From NCBI RefSeq assembly GCF_963665995.1, contig NZ_OY762512.1, forward strand, positions 2,914,001 through 2,978,000: DNA of 64,000 nt. The letters run 5' to 3'. Shown piece by piece: positions 56,001-64,000 of the stretch. The stretch comes from Pleurocapsa sp. FMAR1 (GTDB lineage: Bacteria; Cyanobacteriota; Cyanobacteriia; Cyanobacteriales; Xenococcaceae). Within the stretch, counting starts at the first letter, position 1. Every line of letters begins with the position of its first letter. The position numbers and the translations under genes were made by a program. The notes beneath the pieces were generated by a model. It saw only the letters and a list, made by a program, of their open reading frames with translations, was not told the origin of the DNA and did not search any database.

Positions 56001-56720
56001 ATGATTAAACTCAATTGGACTTATATCGGTATATCTTTTGGTACATTAGGATTACTAAATGCTATGAGCCTTAGAGCAGTAGCAGAAGATGTTATAGGCA
56101 ATAAAGGTATTACATTTCAAGAAGACACAATTATTGAAATGGAGTTTATTGAATCCCACGGTGCATATCAATCTACTTTTGGCGTTGTGGATTTAGATAC
56201 TTGTCAAACAAGTGCTTCACAAGCAATTGATTATGATACTTGCTCTAAAACTCCCTTACTTTCTGAAGTAAAAGCGTCCGATAGCTTTGATAATGTCTAT
56301 CGTCGATCTACTTACGAAACCGATCTAAAAGAAAGCCGTAACAATGATTTTTTAGGTACTCCTGGCAATACCGTTCCTAATTTTAAAACGGAATTTTTAT
56401 TTAAAGCCAACAAAAGATATGCTTTTTATCTAGAGTCTAAGTTTGATGGCAAACCCGCTGGAACAGTTTACACTACAGACTTATTGAATTCTCAGGGTAA
56501 TCGTCAGGCTTTATTTAATGAAGCAGGTTTAGATACTGAAGCTGTAGCTAAACGGCGGAATAACCCTCAATTTGATGCGAATAAATTTGATGTTCTAATT
56601 AAGGGCGGTTTGTTGCTTAATCTGGATGATACTGGCTCAAAATTGGTCAAAAATGTAGACGAAGATACCGATTTTGATGATTTTATTGTTGGTATCGGTG
56701 GAGAATATGGCTGTAATTAA
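56001..56720 (+). CDS. Exported protein of unknown function
   Basis: 239 residues. The signal peptide ends near 28 (RAVA|ED). Two cysteines (TCQTS and DTCSKT) may pair. The C-terminal part has DTGSKLVKNVDEDTDFDDFI, resembling the acidic patches of DUF4114-like calcium-binding beta domains. It has no catalytic motif and no C-terminal anchor. It stands 127 bp after the repeat-protein gene and has its own terminator. It is probably a secreted or periplasmic protein. Confidence 0.55.
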   Translation: MIKLNWTYIGISFGTLGLLNAMSLRAVAEDVIGNKGITFQEDTIIEMEFIESHGAYQSTFGVVDLDTCQTSASQAIDYDTCSKTPLLSEVKASDSFDNVYRRSTYETDLKESRNNDFLGTPGNTVPNFKTEFLFKANKRYAFYLESKFDGKPAGTVYTTDLLNSQGNRQALFNEAGLDTEAVAKRRNNPQFDANKFDVLIKGGLLLNLDDTGSKLVKNVDEDTDFDDFIVGIGGEYGCN

Positions 56721-56795
56721 TTTGATAAATCTGAGCGGACATTAATAGCAATCTTAGTTTGCGATCTGAACACATTTGTAAATAATTTATCCAAG

Positions 56796-56838
56796 GGGTG
56801 GTAGCTGCTTTTTAGCTGATAGCCACCCTTTTTTTTTT
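56796..56838 (+). terminator. Rho-independent terminator
   Basis: GGGTGG (56796-56801) pairs with CCACCC (56823-56828), with a further AGCT/AGCT pairing inside, followed by ten T residues. It ends transcription of the 56001-56720 gene before rfbC. Confidence 0.85.
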
Positions 56839-56976
56839 AAATAACCTGAGTTCTCAGTAATTTCCCTGAATATTATTTCTTAAATGCTATGTTATCGTAA
56901 TGCAGTCAGATAGTTATCCGTTAATTTACGGCAGAATTATCTCTGATACCTGAACGAGAAGTTATGGAAAGGCTTC

Positions 56977-57522
56977 ATGAATGTTATTCAAACGACAATT
57001 CCCGATGTTTTAATCATTGAATCAAAAGTATTCGGTGATGACCGTGGTTTTTTTCTGGAAAGCTTTAACGCCAAGACTTTTGCCGAAAAGACTGGAGTTA
57101 CGAGTCAGTTTGTTCAAGATAATCACTCGCGCTCGGCTCAAAATGTTTTGCGGGGTTTACATTATCAAATAAAACAAGCCCAGGGAAAATTAGTTAGAGT
57201 GGTTTTAGGAGAAGTATTAGATGTGGCGCTAGACATTCGTAAAAGCTCACCAACCTTTGGGCAGTGGACTAGCTGTATTCTAAGCGAAAGTAACAAAAGA
57301 CAATTTTGGGTTCCTCCTGGCTTTGCCCATGGCTTTGTAGTGCTATCCCAAACAGCAGATTTTTTATATAAAACAACAGATTATTACGCGCCAGAGTATG
57401 AGCGTTCAATTTTGTGGAACGACCCTGCTCTTGATATAGACTGGAAAATATCGGGCGAACCAGTTTTATCGAACAAAGATAAAGAAGCTGTACCTTTAGA
57501 GCAAGCGGAGGTGTTTGCGTGA
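56977..57522 (+). CDS. rfbC: dTDP-4-dehydrorhamnose 3,5-epimerase
   Basis: 181 residues, cupin fold. The catalytic His lies in LRGLHYQ and the second catalytic site, Tyr, is in LYKTTDYYAPEYE. The NHSRS and PPGFAHGFVVLS motifs are present. It acts on dTDP-4-keto-6-deoxyglucose in dTDP-L-rhamnose synthesis. A GGAAAGG precedes the start by about 5 bases. Its end overlaps the start of rfbD by 4 bp (GTGA). Confidence 0.95.
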   Translation: MNVIQTTIPDVLIIESKVFGDDRGFFLESFNAKTFAEKTGVTSQFVQDNHSRSAQNVLRGLHYQIKQAQGKLVRVVLGEVLDVALDIRKSSPTFGQWTSCILSESNKRQFWVPPGFAHGFVVLSQTADFLYKTTDYYAPEYERSILWNDPALDIDWKISGEPVLSNKDKEAVPLEQAEVFA

Positions 57523-58397
57523 CCAAGATCTTGCTAACGGGAATTACAGGACAAGTCGGACAAGAATTGGAGCAAACTCTGACTTCTGTGGGAGAAGTTA
57601 TTGGCGTTAGTCGTCAAGAATTTGATTTGAGTCAGCCAGCCCAAATAAAGCAAAAGATCGCCGAGATAAAACCGAATGTGATTGTCAATGCTGCTGCTTA
57701 TACGGCTGTAGATAAGTCAGAAAGTGAAGCCGAACTTGCTATGGCAATCAACGGCAACGCGCCAAAAGCGATCGCCCAAGCGGCACAAGATATCGGTGCA
57801 ACCCTTTTGCATATATCTACTGACTATGTATTTAATGGTCAAAATCACACTCCCTACTTGGAAACAGATAAAACCGATCCCCTAGGAGTATATGGTAAAT
57901 CTAAGCTCTCAGGAGAAATAGGAGTTAGGGATTGCGATCGCCATATTATTTTGCGTACTGCCTGGGTATATGGCTCAAAAGGACATAATAACTTTGTTAA
58001 AACTATGCTCCGACTTGGTAAAGATCGAGAAGAGTTAAAGGTAGTTGCCGATCAGGTAGGTAGTCCATCATGGTCTTATGATATTGCTCTGACAATTACT
58101 CAGCTAGTGGATAAATCTTTAAATGATTCAAATATCAGAGGGACTTATCACTACACCAACAGTGGTGTTTGCAGTTGGTATGATTTTGCGGTGGCTATTT
58201 TCGCCGAAGCTAAACAACTCGGCTTTCCTCTAGCAATTGAACGAGTTTTACCTATTACCACTGCAGACTATCCTACCCCGACTCAACGTCCAGCCTATTC
58301 AGTCTTGTCTAAGGTCAAAATTACAAAAACACTAGGAGTTTATCCTCCTCACTGGCGTGAATCTTTGAGAAAAATGCTGACTGAATTAAGGGGATAA
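57519..58397 (+). CDS. rfbD: dTDP-4-dehydrorhamnose reductase
   Basis: 292 residues, short-chain dehydrogenase fold. GITGQVG is the nucleotide-binding loop, and the catalytic YGKSKLSGE (YxxxK) and HISTDYVFNG are present. It is the last step to dTDP-L-rhamnose. The start is GTG, overlapping the rfbC stop, so translation is coupled. The 3' end runs into a 'gggataa' spacer repeat. Confidence 0.95.
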   Translation: MTKILLTGITGQVGQELEQTLTSVGEVIGVSRQEFDLSQPAQIKQKIAEIKPNVIVNAAAYTAVDKSESEAELAMAINGNAPKAIAQAAQDIGATLLHISTDYVFNGQNHTPYLETDKTDPLGVYGKSKLSGEIGVRDCDRHIILRTAWVYGSKGHNNFVKTMLRLGKDREELKVVADQVGSPSWSYDIALTITQLVDKSLNDSNIRGTYHYTNSGVCSWYDFAVAIFAEAKQLGFPLAIERVLPITTADYPTPTQRPAYSVLSKVKITKTLGVYPPHWRESLRKMLTELRG

Positions 58398-58552
58398 GGG
58401 ATAAAAGATAAGGGATAAGGAGCAATTTAAAAGCTAATAGCTAATAGCTGATAGCCCAAAGGGCGGGCGTGGAATAAGCTGCTTGCGAAGCAGCATTTCC
58501 GCCCGCTGATAGCTACCAAAACAGTCTAATTATCAACGAAGCCAATAAAAAA
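58398..58552. repeat. Spacer with iterated and palindromic repeats
   Basis: Begins with an iterated 'gggataaaa' array (58391-58420). Then a 44-bp inverted repeat at 58463-58506 (arms GCGGGCGTGGAA and TTTCCGCCCGC, inner GCTGCTT/GAAGCAGC) is flanked by short direct repeats GCTGATAGC. It looks like a mobile palindromic repeat that has inserted between rfbD and rfbA. Confidence 0.6.
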
Positions 58553-59626
58553 ATGAAAGCAATTATTCTCTCTGGTGGTAAAGGTACAAGATTGCGTCCC
58601 CTAACTTATACAGGAGCAAAACAACTTGTTCCCGTAGCCAACAAACCAATTCTTTGGTACGGTATTGAGTCCATTGTGGCAGCAGGAATTACGGAAATTG
58701 GGATTATTATCAGTCCCGAAACAGGAGGCGAAGTAGAGTCCAAAACAGGCAATGGCGATCGCTTTGGAGCGAAGATTACCTATCTCAAACAAGACCAACC
58801 TTTAGGACTGGCACACGCGGTAAAAGTAGCTCAATCGTTTTTAGGAGATTCTCCCTTTGTAATGTATTTGGGGGATAACCTAGTTCAAAGTGAATTAGAT
58901 CAGTTTATCGATAAATTCAAGTCTCAACACCTTGATGCTTTAACTCTACTCAGTGAAGTCGAAAACCCCTCTGCTTTTGGGGTGGCGAAAGTAGATGATC
59001 GGGGCAACGTTTTGCAGCTAATCGAAAAACCCAAAAATCCGCCTTCAAACTTGGCACTGGTAGGAGTGTATTTATTCTCTACTGAAATCCATCAGGCGAT
59101 CGCCAATATTCAACCATCCCCTAGGGGTGAATTGGAAATTACCGATGCCATCCAGTATCTAATCGATCAAAAGCAAAAGGTAGCATCTTTTCAATTATCA
59201 GGCTGGTGGCTAGATACAGGAAAAAAAGATGATTTGCTAGCAGCCAATCAAATTATCTTGGATACCTGCTTAGAAACAACTCACGAAGGAACGATAGACA
59301 AAGAAAGTAAGGTTAGTGGTCGAGTTCATGTAGGAACTGACTCTTTGATTAAAAATTCTATGATTCGTGGTCCTGTAACCATCGGTAAGAACTGTAAAAT
59401 TGAAAACTGTTTTATTGGTCCTTATAGCAGTATTGCTGACGACACGACCCTAATTGATGTTGACATTGAGCATAGCGTAGTTCTTAAAGGTGCAACAATC
59501 GAAGGCATCAATAGCCGTATCGTCGATAGTTTAATTGGCGAAAGAGCGCATTTGAAAGCTGCTCCAAAGCGTCCCAAAGCATTACGCTTTATGATTGGTG
59601 ATGATTCTCAAATTGAATTGTCGTAG
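58553..59626 (+). CDS. rfbA: Glucose-1-phosphate thymidylyltransferase (long form)
   Basis: 357 residues. GGKGTRLRPLTYTGAKQLVP is the nucleotide-binding signature. The C-terminal 100 residues are left-handed beta-helix hexapeptides, so this is the long type of RmlA (StrD-like). It makes dTDP-glucose, the start of the dTDP-rhamnose pathway. No rfbB (dehydratase) is in the window. Confidence 0.93.
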   Translation: MKAIILSGGKGTRLRPLTYTGAKQLVPVANKPILWYGIESIVAAGITEIGIIISPETGGEVESKTGNGDRFGAKITYLKQDQPLGLAHAVKVAQSFLGDSPFVMYLGDNLVQSELDQFIDKFKSQHLDALTLLSEVENPSAFGVAKVDDRGNVLQLIEKPKNPPSNLALVGVYLFSTEIHQAIANIQPSPRGELEITDAIQYLIDQKQKVASFQLSGWWLDTGKKDDLLAANQIILDTCLETTHEGTIDKESKVSGRVHVGTDSLIKNSMIRGPVTIGKNCKIENCFIGPYSSIADDTTLIDVDIEHSVVLKGATIEGINSRIVDSLIGERAHLKAAPKRPKALRFMIGDDSQIELS

Positions 59627-59934
59627 AAGTAAACGGCTTCGCCGTAGCTATTAGCTGTTAGCTATTAGCTTGCTTTGAAGAGGCTTTAAACCTCCCCTAA
59701 TCGAAGACCACGCTTGACGGATCTTAGTGAGGGCATTAAACCCGATAGCTTAGAAGCTCTTAGTCTTTTACTTAGGTAATCTTGTTTGGCTTTAAGCTAA
59801 AAGCTTTATTTGGCAAAAGGAATAAGGTGGGCATAAAAAACAATTATGTATTAATAGATACAGAGTTTAATTTATACCCACCGAAAAGCTGAGATAATAT
59901 AATCTACAATTCCAGATTTAAAATCTACAAAGCT
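59627..59934. terminator. Spacer with convergent terminator hairpin
   Basis: 308 bp. An ACGGC/GCCGT hairpin with a TTCG loop lies near 59636-59648, followed by a 'tagctattagctgttagc' repeat. A larger inverted repeat (59826-59835 with 59873-59882, GGTGGGCATA/TATACCCACC) lies between the convergent rfbA and gnd genes and could terminate both. Confidence 0.5.
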
Positions 59935-61389
59935 TTAGTCCGTAGTCCCAGTTTGTAAAGATTCCTCTGCAACTCTTGTCCACTCTGTATGAGCAAACTC
60001 ACCTCTTGGTTTGTCTACTCTTTCATAGGTGTGTGCGCCAAAGTAATCTCTTTGAGCCTGAGTTAGATTCTGAGGTAGACTAGCACGACGATAGCTATCA
60101 AAATAGTCCAAAGAAGAACTAAAAGCAGGAACAGGAATACCTAACTTGTTGGCAGTTGCCAAAACTTCACGCCATGCAGCCTGACGGTCAATAATTGACT
60201 GTTTAAACTCTGACGCAAGAAGTAAATTAGGTAAATCAGGATTTTCGTTGAACGCGTTTTTGATTTTGTCTAAAAAAGCCGCCTTAATAATACAGCCTCC
60301 TTTCCAGATTCGTGCTATTTCTGCCAAGTCGAGGTTAAAGTTAAACTCAGCCGATGCCTTGCTCAATAGTGCCATGCCTTGAGCATAGGAACACATTTTG
60401 GAGCAGTATAAAGCATCTCGGACTTTATTGATAAAGTCCTGCTTGTCTCCCTCGTATTTGGCGGTTGGACCGCTAATCTCTTTAGAAGCAGCTACTCGTT
60501 CTTCTTTGTATGCAGACATGACGCGAGCGTTAACCGCAGCGTAAATAGTAGGAATTGGCACACCCAACTCTAGAGAAGTTACTACTGTCCAGCGTCCTGT
60601 GCCTTTCTGTCCCGCAGCATCTAAGATTGAATCTACTAAGGGTTGGTGTGTTTGGGGATCGATGTTGCTAAAAATATCGGCAGTAATTTCAATCAAAAAA
60701 GAATCTAATTCTTCAGTATGATTCCACTGGTTAAATACTTCTTCTAACTCTTTGCCATTTAAGCCTAGAGTGGTTTTCATCAAGTCATAGGCTTCGGCGA
60801 TCAGCTGCATATCCCCATACTCAATGCCGTTGTGTACCATTTTGACATAGTGACCAGCACCACCAGGACCAATAAAAGTGACACAGGGACCATCATCAAC
60901 CTGAGCAGCAATTTTAGTTAAAATTGGCTCTAAGTCGCGATAACCAGCCTCTGTGCCTCCAGGCATCAAGCTAGGTCCCTTAAGCGCGCCTTCTTCGCCA
61001 CCGCTAACTCCCATACCCACAAAACCTAGTCCTGTAGACTCTAGATCTTTAGTCCGTCTTTCAGTGTCGTTATATAAAGAGTTTCCCCCATCGATAATAG
61101 TGTCTCCTTTATCTAGTAGTGGTTTTAATTGATCGATAACCGCATCTACTGGTTTGCCTGCTTTGACCATTACCAAAATGTTACGGGGACGTTCTAAAGT
61201 CTGCACAAATTCTTCTAAAGAATAAGCAGCTTTAATGTCTTTGTCTTTAGCCCTGACTTCCATAAATTTCTCGGTTTTAGCAGCAGTACGGTTATATACA
61301 GCGATCGGAAAACCGCGACTTTCTACGTTGAGGGCGAGATTTTCCCCCATAACGGCTAAACCAATTACACCAAAAGTTCTCTTTGCCAT
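59935..61389 (-). CDS. gnd: 6-phosphogluconate dehydrogenase (decarboxylating)
   Basis: 484 residues from ATG at 61389 (MAKRTFGVIG); an upstream in-frame TTG is a weaker start. NADP-binding GLAVMGENLALN, IIDGGNSLYNDTERR, GVSGGEEGALKGPSLMPGG and the catalytic GAGHYVKMVHNGIEYGDMQ are all present. It produces ribulose 5-phosphate and NADPH in the oxidative pentose phosphate pathway, important in the dark in cyanobacteria. Length is normal. Confidence 0.97.
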   Translation of the reverse strand: MAKRTFGVIGLAVMGENLALNVESRGFPIAVYNRTAAKTEKFMEVRAKDKDIKAAYSLEEFVQTLERPRNILVMVKAGKPVDAVIDQLKPLLDKGDTIIDGGNSLYNDTERRTKDLESTGLGFVGMGVSGGEEGALKGPSLMPGGTEAGYRDLEPILTKIAAQVDDGPCVTFIGPGGAGHYVKMVHNGIEYGDMQLIAEAYDLMKTTLGLNGKELEEVFNQWNHTEELDSFLIEITADIFSNIDPQTHQPLVDSILDAAGQKGTGRWTVVTSLELGVPIPTIYAAVNARVMSAYKEERVAASKEISGPTAKYEGDKQDFINKVRDALYCSKMCSYAQGMALLSKASAEFNFNLDLAEIARIWKGGCIIKAAFLDKIKNAFNENPDLPNLLLASEFKQSIIDRQAAWREVLATANKLGIPVPAFSSSLDYFDSYRRASLPQNLTQAQRDYFGAHTYERVDKPRGEFAHTEWTRVAEESLQTGTTD

Positions 61390-61842
61390 AGTATTAAAAT
61401 TGCCTGAAAATTTCTTTGTTTGTCTGGAAAACAATAACCTAGGAAAAGGCTAACGCAGTTTTACGGATGAGAATCATTTTTTAATTAACTCTTCTATTTT
61501 CCCTAGGCACAAAGATAATTTGTCTGCTTGCTTGAGCAAAAATCGGTGTTGAATTACACAGTTATCTCGCGAGTCTAATAAATTTGCTATACATTTTGTA
61601 ATCTGAGATCTCAGATTACAAATTAATTAATAATTGGTGGAGATATCAAAATTGATTAAAGATTATGTGTTGTCGCTATTGCGCTAAGTAGATTGTATTG
61701 ATTCTTTCAAGGGTCATTGAGAAAAAACCAATAAGTTAAGTTTTGAAGACTTAAATGAGAGGCGATTTTGTGAAACTATGAAACCATAACCTAGACTCAT
61801 TCCACGGTTAAAAACATATTTAAAATTGAGGCGAAATTTAAA
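61390..61842. other. Divergent gnd / Rieske spacer with a palindrome
   Basis: 453 bp that must hold both promoters. Apart from the 28-bp palindrome at 61595-61622 (listed), it is AT-rich with no gene seen. Confidence 0.5.
61595..61622. promoter_or_regulatory. 28-bp perfect palindrome, candidate operator
   Basis: TTTGTAATCTGAGA and its exact complement meet with no spacer. It is 221 bp upstream of the Rieske gene and 206 bp upstream of gnd. There is no T-run suited to termination and it is AT-rich enough for a protein-binding site. It could bind a dimeric regulator; no known cyanobacterial consensus is recognised. Confidence 0.4.
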
Positions 61843-62199
61843 ATGACATGGACTAAAACTTTGGCTGCTGATGCCCTCGCACCTGGCACAAGAGAAGTAG
61901 TAAAATTACAACAGCGATCGCTGTTGCTGCTTAACGAGGCAAATAATATCTACGCGATTGATAACATTTGCCCCCACATGAAGTTACCCTTGAAAAAAGG
62001 CAAAGTCACCGCAGATGGATCGATTGTCTGTCCTTGGCATCGGAGTGAATTTGATCTCAAAACTGGCAATGTCGAAAATTGGTGTACTTTTCCTCCTGTT
62101 GTGGGTAATATTTTAGGCAAAATTTCGGCGGAGAAATCTTTGGAAGTTTTTCCCACAAAAGTAGAAGATGGACAAATTCTGGTGGATTTACCCGTTTAA
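61843..62199 (+). CDS. Rieske-type [2Fe-2S] ferredoxin-like protein
   Basis: 118 residues. The cluster ligands are Cys43 and His45 in CPHM, and Cys63 and His66 in CPWH. The spacing and small size match soluble Rieske ferredoxins or the small subunit of an assimilatory nitrite reductase-like protein. There is no membrane anchor, so it is not the cytochrome b6f subunit. No oxygenase partner is next to it. Confidence 0.9.
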   Translation: MTWTKTLAADALAPGTREVVKLQQRSLLLLNEANNIYAIDNICPHMKLPLKKGKVTADGSIVCPWHRSEFDLKTGNVENWCTFPPVVGNILGKISAEKSLEVFPTKVEDGQILVDLPV

Positions 62200-62228
62200 A
62201 AATTAGTGACTTTAAAGACAACTAAAAG

Positions 62229-62600
62229 TCCCCCAAATTTGGCAAGCGACCCTCTAAAGAGTTCGACATCGGAAAGCATTCCCTTGCGTCTTACGCCGAC
62301 GCGGGGTCTTTCCTCAGTTTGCTTATGCCGGTGAAACCTTTCGACACTTTGCTCAACGGGTCACAGACCCGCAACGCAAGTGTCTCACCACCGCAACTGT
62401 CTCACTGCGTCGCCGACAGGCGCGCCCTCAACAGTTTGACGGGCGGTATAAACGCCTGGGAAACCACAGGCGACACGCCCTCCTCAACGGGGTGAAACCC
62501 CCTTCGGGTTCAGCAGTTTGCTTATGCCAGGGAACCTGTCCACCGCAACTGCTTCACCGCAACGCAACTGCTTCGCAAAGGAACGCGCGAGTTTGGGGGA
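62229..62600. repeat. Nested repeat island
   Basis: The outer arms TCCCCCAAA (62229-62237) and TTTGGGGGA (62592-62600) are complementary and enclose about 350 bp of GC-rich, repeated 'caacgcaactg/ctcaacgg/gcttatgcc' motifs. These include the 43-bp hairpin core at 62271-62313. It looks like repeats nested in an older hairpin repeat. Confidence 0.6.
62271..62313. repeat. Hairpin repeat core (copy 2)
   Basis: Same length and arrangement as 11761-11803. The stem is GGAAAG/CTTTCC instead of GGAGCG/CGCTCC, so pairing is retained by compensatory change. Confidence 0.65.
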
Positions 62601-62800
62601 TTGAGGGCAATTGTCCTAAATGTCAAGTCCATTTTTAAAAATAAAGCGATCGCTGATATAATTGTCATCTTCGAGACTATGTTTAAAGATGCCAAGACTG
62701 AGTTACGTTTTTTCGTCTTTGGAAGTTGACTGCAATCAAAGAATCGTGGTTTTAATATGAGCATATTATCGATTCAATAGCTCAAAAAAATTTTAGCTTT
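62601..62800. other. Spacer downstream of the 62801 gene
   Basis: No supported gene. An 80-codon minus-strand frame (62522-62764) covers repeat sequence and is rejected. Confidence 0.5.
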
Positions 62801-63865
62801 TTACAATCCCGAAGGTTTAACCTTATAGGGAATTTCTTCCACGGGCAAATGCTCTCCATCTAAATCGTTATAGGTCAATTGAAGCCTACGTTCTCCCGCA
62901 TACTTAATCAGTTTGCCACTGTATAGCTCGGCTTTTGTTCCAAAACTCTGTATTCGTACTTTGCCACCAAATACCGTTGCTCTGGCTAAATAAATTACTA
63001 GATCATCCCTTGATGGACGATTTACCGTAGTGCTGGCGGTGAGATGAGCTAATCCTCTCTCATCTATTTCCTGAGTCATTGCCATGGCGGTGTTGCGAAT
63101 ACCACGAATAGCTACAATTGCTGAAGCTACTGCCATAGTGATATCTATTCCACCCTCAGTAACAATCTTTTGGTTAGAAAGATACTGAAAGTTTTTTTCG
63201 CCTAAATCATCCCTGATACGACGATGAATCATATTGTGGGGATGATAGTTTGATAAAGCTCCGACAATCGCACCACAGGCATTACGGGGTTCTCGCCAAG
63301 GAGATTCACGGGTTTTACCGTAAATGCGCTTTTCTCCTTCTTCTAAACGCCCTACATGAGTTTTAAGATCTGCTGCCACCAATACCATCGACTGAGAATT
63401 TCCCTCGTATAGTCTTCGGCGCAACGGTTCGTCCATTTGATGTGCCACGGTAACGTGAGCAAGAGTTGCCCCATTATCTGTGCCACCGCCTGCGGGAAAA
63501 AATGCTTCTAGCTTTAGTTCGCCAATTTCTGAGAGGGTTGCAAAACGCGATGCTACTACATCTCGGTAACGTTTAGTGACTTCTCCTTGGTGAATGCGAT
63601 CGCCACAGTTAGTATATGCCAAAGTTGTCACGACGCTGGGCAAGCTCAAATCTGCTCCACATATTTGTATATCAGTGGTGCTAGAAGCAGCAAACTGTAG
63701 TTCGTCTCTTAATACCTGTAATCCATTGACTAAAGCATAGCGATCGCTGACAATTTCGTTAAGATAATTATGATAAGCGTTTCGTTCCATACCAAAGCTG
63801 GCAGGCAGACACCAAAACTTATCAATCCGTTTTTGGGCAGATGCAACATCAAAGAGGATAGGCAT
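62801..63865 (-). CDS. Conserved-looking protein of unknown function
   Basis: 354 residues from ATG at 63865 (MPILFDVASAQKRIDKFW); the frame extends upstream to a TTG at 63958. It is soluble, with no signal peptide or membrane span. Notable stretches are AFFPAGGGTDNGATLAHVTV, YGKTRESPWREPRNACGAI, and YHPHNMIHRRIRDD with clustered His/Arg. An internal Ala-rich helical part (GGIDITMAVASAIVAIRG) follows. I do not recognise a family. The gene is alone, and its promoter would be near the right edge of the window. Confidence 0.6.
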   Translation of the reverse strand: MPILFDVASAQKRIDKFWCLPASFGMERNAYHNYLNEIVSDRYALVNGLQVLRDELQFAASSTTDIQICGADLSLPSVVTTLAYTNCGDRIHQGEVTKRYRDVVASRFATLSEIGELKLEAFFPAGGGTDNGATLAHVTVAHQMDEPLRRRLYEGNSQSMVLVAADLKTHVGRLEEGEKRIYGKTRESPWREPRNACGAIVGALSNYHPHNMIHRRIRDDLGEKNFQYLSNQKIVTEGGIDITMAVASAIVAIRGIRNTAMAMTQEIDERGLAHLTASTTVNRPSRDDLVIYLARATVFGGKVRIQSFGTKAELYSGKLIKYAGERRLQLTYNDLDGEHLPVEEIPYKVKPSGL

Positions 63866-64000
63866 ATACAGTTTCTGGTTAGATTTACTAATGATAAAAA
63901 TAGCGGACTTCTGCCCTTCAATATTTATAGCAGCAAAAAATTTGTGAATAACAAACAAATCATAAAAATTGTGTTCTCAAACACATGAGCCTTATATCCT

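Noticed and set aside
62522-62764. 80-codon minus-strand frame
   Set aside because: Covers repeat sequence downstream of the 62801 gene; no motif or start context.

Overview
The window is chromosomal DNA of a low-GC cyanobacterium. The evidence is the many GCGATCGC (HIP1) octamers in genes and spacers, a solanesyl-diphosphate synthase next to murI and amiC, a cyanoexosortase A with its partner protein, an HpsJ-type protein, a DUF4347 giant protein and a Uma2 protein. The coccoid or baeocyte-forming lineages would fit the base composition, but the species cannot be read from the sequence. No rRNA, tRNA, CRISPR array, transposase or prophage gene was seen.

Layout. 1-9707 holds housekeeping genes: an ABC-class ATPase cut by the window edge, a small zinc-ribbon protein, a ClC-CBS-Usp chloride transporter, proA, a lipoprotein, sds and murI. 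9809-13562 holds a secreted AMIN/amidase_3 cell-wall amidase and a CPA2 Na+/H+ antiporter. 14329-20513 holds a protein with a C-terminal sorting signal and a 1708-residue DUF4347/P-domain/tandem-repeat/RTX protein.

21086-51956 is a long, almost entirely minus-strand exopolysaccharide locus. Read in transcription order it has cyanoexosortase A, its associated protein, HpsJ, a Wzc-type tyrosine autokinase, Wzm, an MNT-HEPT fusion, Uma2 and Wzt. After these come the repeat-unit genes: nine GT4 and two GT2 glycosyltransferases, three FkbM and three other methyltransferases, two hexapeptide acyltransferases, a Wzy-like polymerase and a YdcF-like protein. One GT4 gene is split by a single-base frameshift. 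The locus would build, decorate, polymerise and export a heteropolysaccharide, with the exosortase branch handling sorted surface proteins such as the one at 14329.

52103-56720 encodes a metalloprotease with PF18885-like repeats, then three plus-strand genes for exported proteins: a probable beta-barrel, a Gly-Ser-Asn tetrapeptide-repeat protein, and an unknown. 56977-59626 is rfbC-rfbD-rfbA (dTDP-rhamnose; rfbB is not in the window). 59935-63865 holds gnd, a Rieske ferredoxin-like protein and an unrecognised protein. Spacers carry many hairpin-forming repeats. One 43-bp element at 11761 recurs at 62271 with compensatory stem changes.

The most unusual items are the MNT-HEPT fusion lying between the two halves of the polysaccharide ABC exporter, the GSxN repeat protein paired with a barrel protein, the covarying hairpin repeat, and the frameshifted glycosyltransferase.
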